Shown: positions 62,044 to 64,000 of the stretch, in pieces | Numbering within the stretch: position 1 is the stretch's first letter | Layout: every line of letters begins with the position of its first letter | NCBI RefSeq assembly: GCF_000418325.1 | Contig: NC_021658.1 | Coordinates: forward strand, 2,914,001-2,978,000 | From: Sorangium cellulosum So0157-2 | GTDB taxonomy: Bacteria > Myxococcota_A > Polyangia > Polyangiales > Polyangiaceae | Length of the DNA stretch: 64,000 bases | Direction: 5' to 3' | Notes under the pieces: generated by a model | Told to the model about the DNA's origin: nothing | Seen by the model: only the letters and a program-made list of their open reading frames with translations | Database searches by the model: none | Translations under genes and position numbers: made by a program

Positions 62044-62486
62044 GCGACGCGCCGGGACGCGCCCTGGAGCCCCCGCGCGTGGCGGTCGGCGCCGTCGTGA
62101 TCGAGCGCGGCCCGGGCGCGTCCGATGCGCCGCGCGTGCTCCTCGTCCGGCGCGCCCGCCCGCCGCTCGAGGGCTCCTGGTCGCTCCCCGGCGGACGCGT
62201 GGAGCCGGGAGAGCGGCTCGTGGGCGCCCTCGCCCGCGAGATCCGCGAGGAGACGGGCCTCGAGATCCGCGTCGGCCCCCTCGTGGAGGTCGTGGAGATC
62301 GTGGCGACTCCGTACCATTACGTGATCCTCGATTACCTGTGCGAGTCGACCGGCGGCGTCCTCTCTCCCGGAGACGACGCCTCCGAGGCGGCCTTCGTGC
62401 CGATCCCCGAGCTGCCCGCCCATGGCCTCACCGACGTCGCGCTCCGCGTGATCCACCGGGCCATGGCCATGGCGACCGCGGGCTGA
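62040..62486 (+). CDS. Nudix hydrolase, ADP-ribose pyrophosphatase-like
   Basis: A 148-aa Nudix enzyme with a full Nudix box ([18 protein letters not shown] then REETGLEI) and an N-terminal strand pattern [32 protein letters not shown]-terminal hydrophobic helix ends the protein. Substrate class cannot be read. Start is GTG 62040 (GTGA overlap with the previous stop). Confidence 0.88.
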   Translation: MSDAPGRALEPPRVAVGAVVIERGPGASDAPRVLLVRRARPPLEGSWSLPGGRVEPGERLVGALAREIREETGLEIRVGPLVEVVEIVATPYHYVILDYLCESTGGVLSPGDDASEAAFVPIPELPAHGLTDVALRVIHRAMAMATAG

Positions 62487-62658
62487 GACCGCGCGATCCA
62501 GGGAGAGCCCGACTTGGCGCAGCCCGCGCCGAGGCGGGATGTCGCCCGAGGCGCGACTCTCCACGTTGCGCTCCGGTGTTCGGCAATAGCAGCGTTATTT
62601 TACCGTCCCATCGCTCACGACATGCGTCGACGGCGTTAGGTTTCACGTGGGTGCCGGG

Positions 62659-62967
62659 ATGAGCGCTGCTCCAGCGATCGTGAAGGGCATGGTGGTTGTC
62701 GTGGCGGCGACCCTGCTATCTGCTCCTCTGTGCTTCGCGCGGCCCGGAAACGACGGCGCTGGGCTCTTCGCGCTGCCCGCGCCCCGCGCATTGCGCGCCG
62801 CCGCGCCGCCCGGCGCGCAGGGCGGCGCGGCCGAGGACCCGGGCGGGCTCGCGGCGCGCATCGCGCGGGCGCTCTCAAGGACCGTCCAGCGGGCGGTGCG
62901 CTCGGGCGTCGCCCCGATGTTCCTCGGTCTGCACGGGTTCGGTGTGACCGTGTCCGGTGAAATGTGA
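62659..62967 (+). CDS. Possible small exported protein
   Basis: A 102-codon frame from ATG 62659 with a signal-like leader (IVKGMVVVVAATLLSAPLCFA), an Ala/Pro linker and a short helical segment (LAARIARALSRTVQRAVRSG). Third positions are mostly G/C, which supports coding, but there is no good ribosome site and no family. A GTG at 62647 is another start. Confidence 0.4.
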   Translation: MSAAPAIVKGMVVVVAATLLSAPLCFARPGNDGAGLFALPAPRALRAAAPPGAQGGAAEDPGGLAARIARALSRTVQRAVRSGVAPMFLGLHGFGVTVSGEM

Positions 62968-63118
62968 TGAGCGCGGCTACCCGCGATAGCGCGATGGCCG
63001 GCTGAGCGAGCGCGCGGCGCGCGAGCGCCGACCGCGCGATCGTGAAATCGAATTCGCACGCGATTGCCGTGGCGTCTGCATTGCGGCGCTTCTGGAGACA
63101 TCGTAAACCGAGAAGTCG

Positions 63119-63916
63119 ATGAGCTCGACGCGAAGAGCGCGGAAGGAGGAGCAGAAGGAGGAGCGGCGGAGGATCATCATCGACGCAGCCTGGCAGCTGT
63201 TCCAGGAGACGCCGTATCTCGAGGTGACCATGGCGCAGGTCGCCGAGCGCACGCGGCTCGCCAAGGGGACCCTCTACCTCTATTTCACCACCAAAGAGGA
63301 GCTCTTCCTCGCCGTGGTCGATCAAGAGCTGGCGAAGTGGTTCCATGAGGTGGATATCCGCCTGACGCATCTCGGCGCCTCCCAGGGCGAGGACGCCGCG
63401 GCGCGCCCCCGGGCGCCGCGCGCCCGACGCGGCGCGCCCGCGGCGCCCGGCGCGGGCGTCGCGGGCAGCATCGCCTCGATCCTGTCGGCGACCCTCGTGG
63501 CGCGCGACGCGATGACGCGCTTGCTCTCCATCCTTCACAGCGTCCTCGAGCAGAACGTCAGCTACGAGGCAGCCCTCCGCTTCAAGCTCTCCCTCCTCGC
63601 CAACATCGAGCGCACCGGGACGCTGCTCGAGCGGTGTCTGCCGTCGCTCGCGCCGGGGCAGGGCGGTCCGATCCTCATCCGCATGTATGCCCTGCTCATC
63701 GGCATGCGCCAGGTCTGCGACCCCAGCGACGTGATCCGCGATATCCGCAGCCGGCCCGATATGGGCCTTTTCCGGATCAACTTCGGCGAGGAGATCCGGG
63801 CCTCGTTTGCCATCCTCCTGAGCGGGGCGATCGCGCCGCCGCTCGCGCCCGAGCGGCTCGGCGCCCCGGCCCTCCACGGGATCACCTCGGCCGAGCGGCG
63901 GCGCCCGGAGGGGTGA
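63119..63916 (+). CDS. TetR-family transcriptional regulator
   Basis: A 265-aa regulator. The N-terminal TetR HTH is clear (ERRRIIIDAAWQLFQETPYLEVTMAQ, then AERTRLAKGTLYLYFTTKEELF), followed by helices of the ligand-binding domain. Between them, at about 92-120, lies an Ala/Pro/Arg-rich low-complexity insertion ([18 protein letters not shown]) that is not usual in the family. The adjacent minus-strand gene entering at the right edge may be its target (inference). Confidence 0.88.
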   Translation: MSSTRRARKEEQKEERRRIIIDAAWQLFQETPYLEVTMAQVAERTRLAKGTLYLYFTTKEELFLAVVDQELAKWFHEVDIRLTHLGASQGEDAAARPRAPRARRGAPAAPGAGVAGSIASILSATLVARDAMTRLLSILHSVLEQNVSYEAALRFKLSLLANIERTGTLLERCLPSLAPGQGGPILIRMYALLIGMRQVCDPSDVIRDIRSRPDMGLFRINFGEEIRASFAILLSGAIAPPLAPERLGAPALHGITSAERRRPEG

Positions 63917-63925
63917 GGGGCGCGC

Positions 63926-64000
63926 TCACCACGGATCCCGCGCCGACATCGGCGGCAGGTGATCGGCGAACGGCTGGTTGAGGATGCGCGCGATGACGGA
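63926..64000 (-). CDS. 3' end of a gene entering from the right edge
   Basis: On the minus strand a frame runs in from the window edge and ends at TGA (63926-63928), encoding VIARILNQPFADHLPPMSA and a short RDPW tail. Codons are coding-like, and it is arranged tail-to-tail with the TetR gene. Too short to identify. Confidence 0.5.
   Translation of the reverse strand, partial: SVIARILNQPFADHLPPMSARDPW

Overview
The window reads as chromosomal DNA of a large-genome, very GC-rich myxobacterium, most likely Polyangiales (Sorangium-like). This is inferred from gene content, not from a search. The clues are a CarD/CdnL regulator, a Tgl-like TPR lipoprotein, a Lys/Ala-repeat histone-H1-like protein, a cytosolic Ser/Thr kinase, a sigma-54 response regulator, a DUF4388 protein, many Ala/Pro-rich lipoproteins and near-exclusive G/C at third codon positions.

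Layout. 1-9490 is the distal dcw cell-wall/division cluster (mraY end, murD, ftsW, murG, murC, ftsQ, ftsA, ftsZ), tightly overlapping up to ftsQ and without murB or ddl between murC and ftsQ. dnaJ follows at 9627. 10764-15760 is a minus-strand run: PrsW-like protease, outer-membrane-type protein, YacG, HtrA-like lipoprotein protease and a TonB-like protein. 15886-19952 runs plus: TsaB, a CRP/FNR regulator, a Tgl/PilF-like lipoprotein, a truncated RodZ-like protein and RecO, ending at a long hairpin of foreign composition. 20144-26742 holds a metallophosphoesterase, a SnoaL-like protein, ferrochelatase, an SDR and a large TPR-metallopeptidase.

26789-33034 is an accessory island with visibly lower G+C, all genes on the minus strand. 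It contains (i) a three-gene operon DUF262 / AAA ATPase / unknown protein, (ii) nine 42-44-bp tandem units upstream of it, each with the invariant dyad ACCG-N4-CGGT, (iii) a Septu-like ATPase-HNH pair with an ATGA overlap, and (iv) a 247-bp element bounded by 41-bp perfect inverted repeats. This is the best candidate for an undescribed system: two restriction or abortive-infection type modules around a structured repeat array.

33080-64000 is mostly core or lineage-specific: an NtrC-like regulator, a DUF4388 protein with a probable frameshift, a metallopeptidase-like protein, PpiC-type isomerase, PCD, RNase III, TrmL, CdnL, a Ppx/GppA phosphatase with an OmpA-like lipoprotein, an H1-like protein, an HNH nuclease, a DEDDh exonuclease-WYL fusion, a TPR/retropepsin-like lipoprotein, CoaD, a site-2 protease, a protein kinase, PcnB, a transglutaminase-like protein, a Nudix hydrolase and a TetR regulator. 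A further minus-strand gene enters at the right edge.

A recurring oddity is short perfect or near-perfect tandem duplications (24-30 bp) placed on or just after stop codons (ftsZ, dnaJ, the TonB-like gene, the DUF4388 gene).
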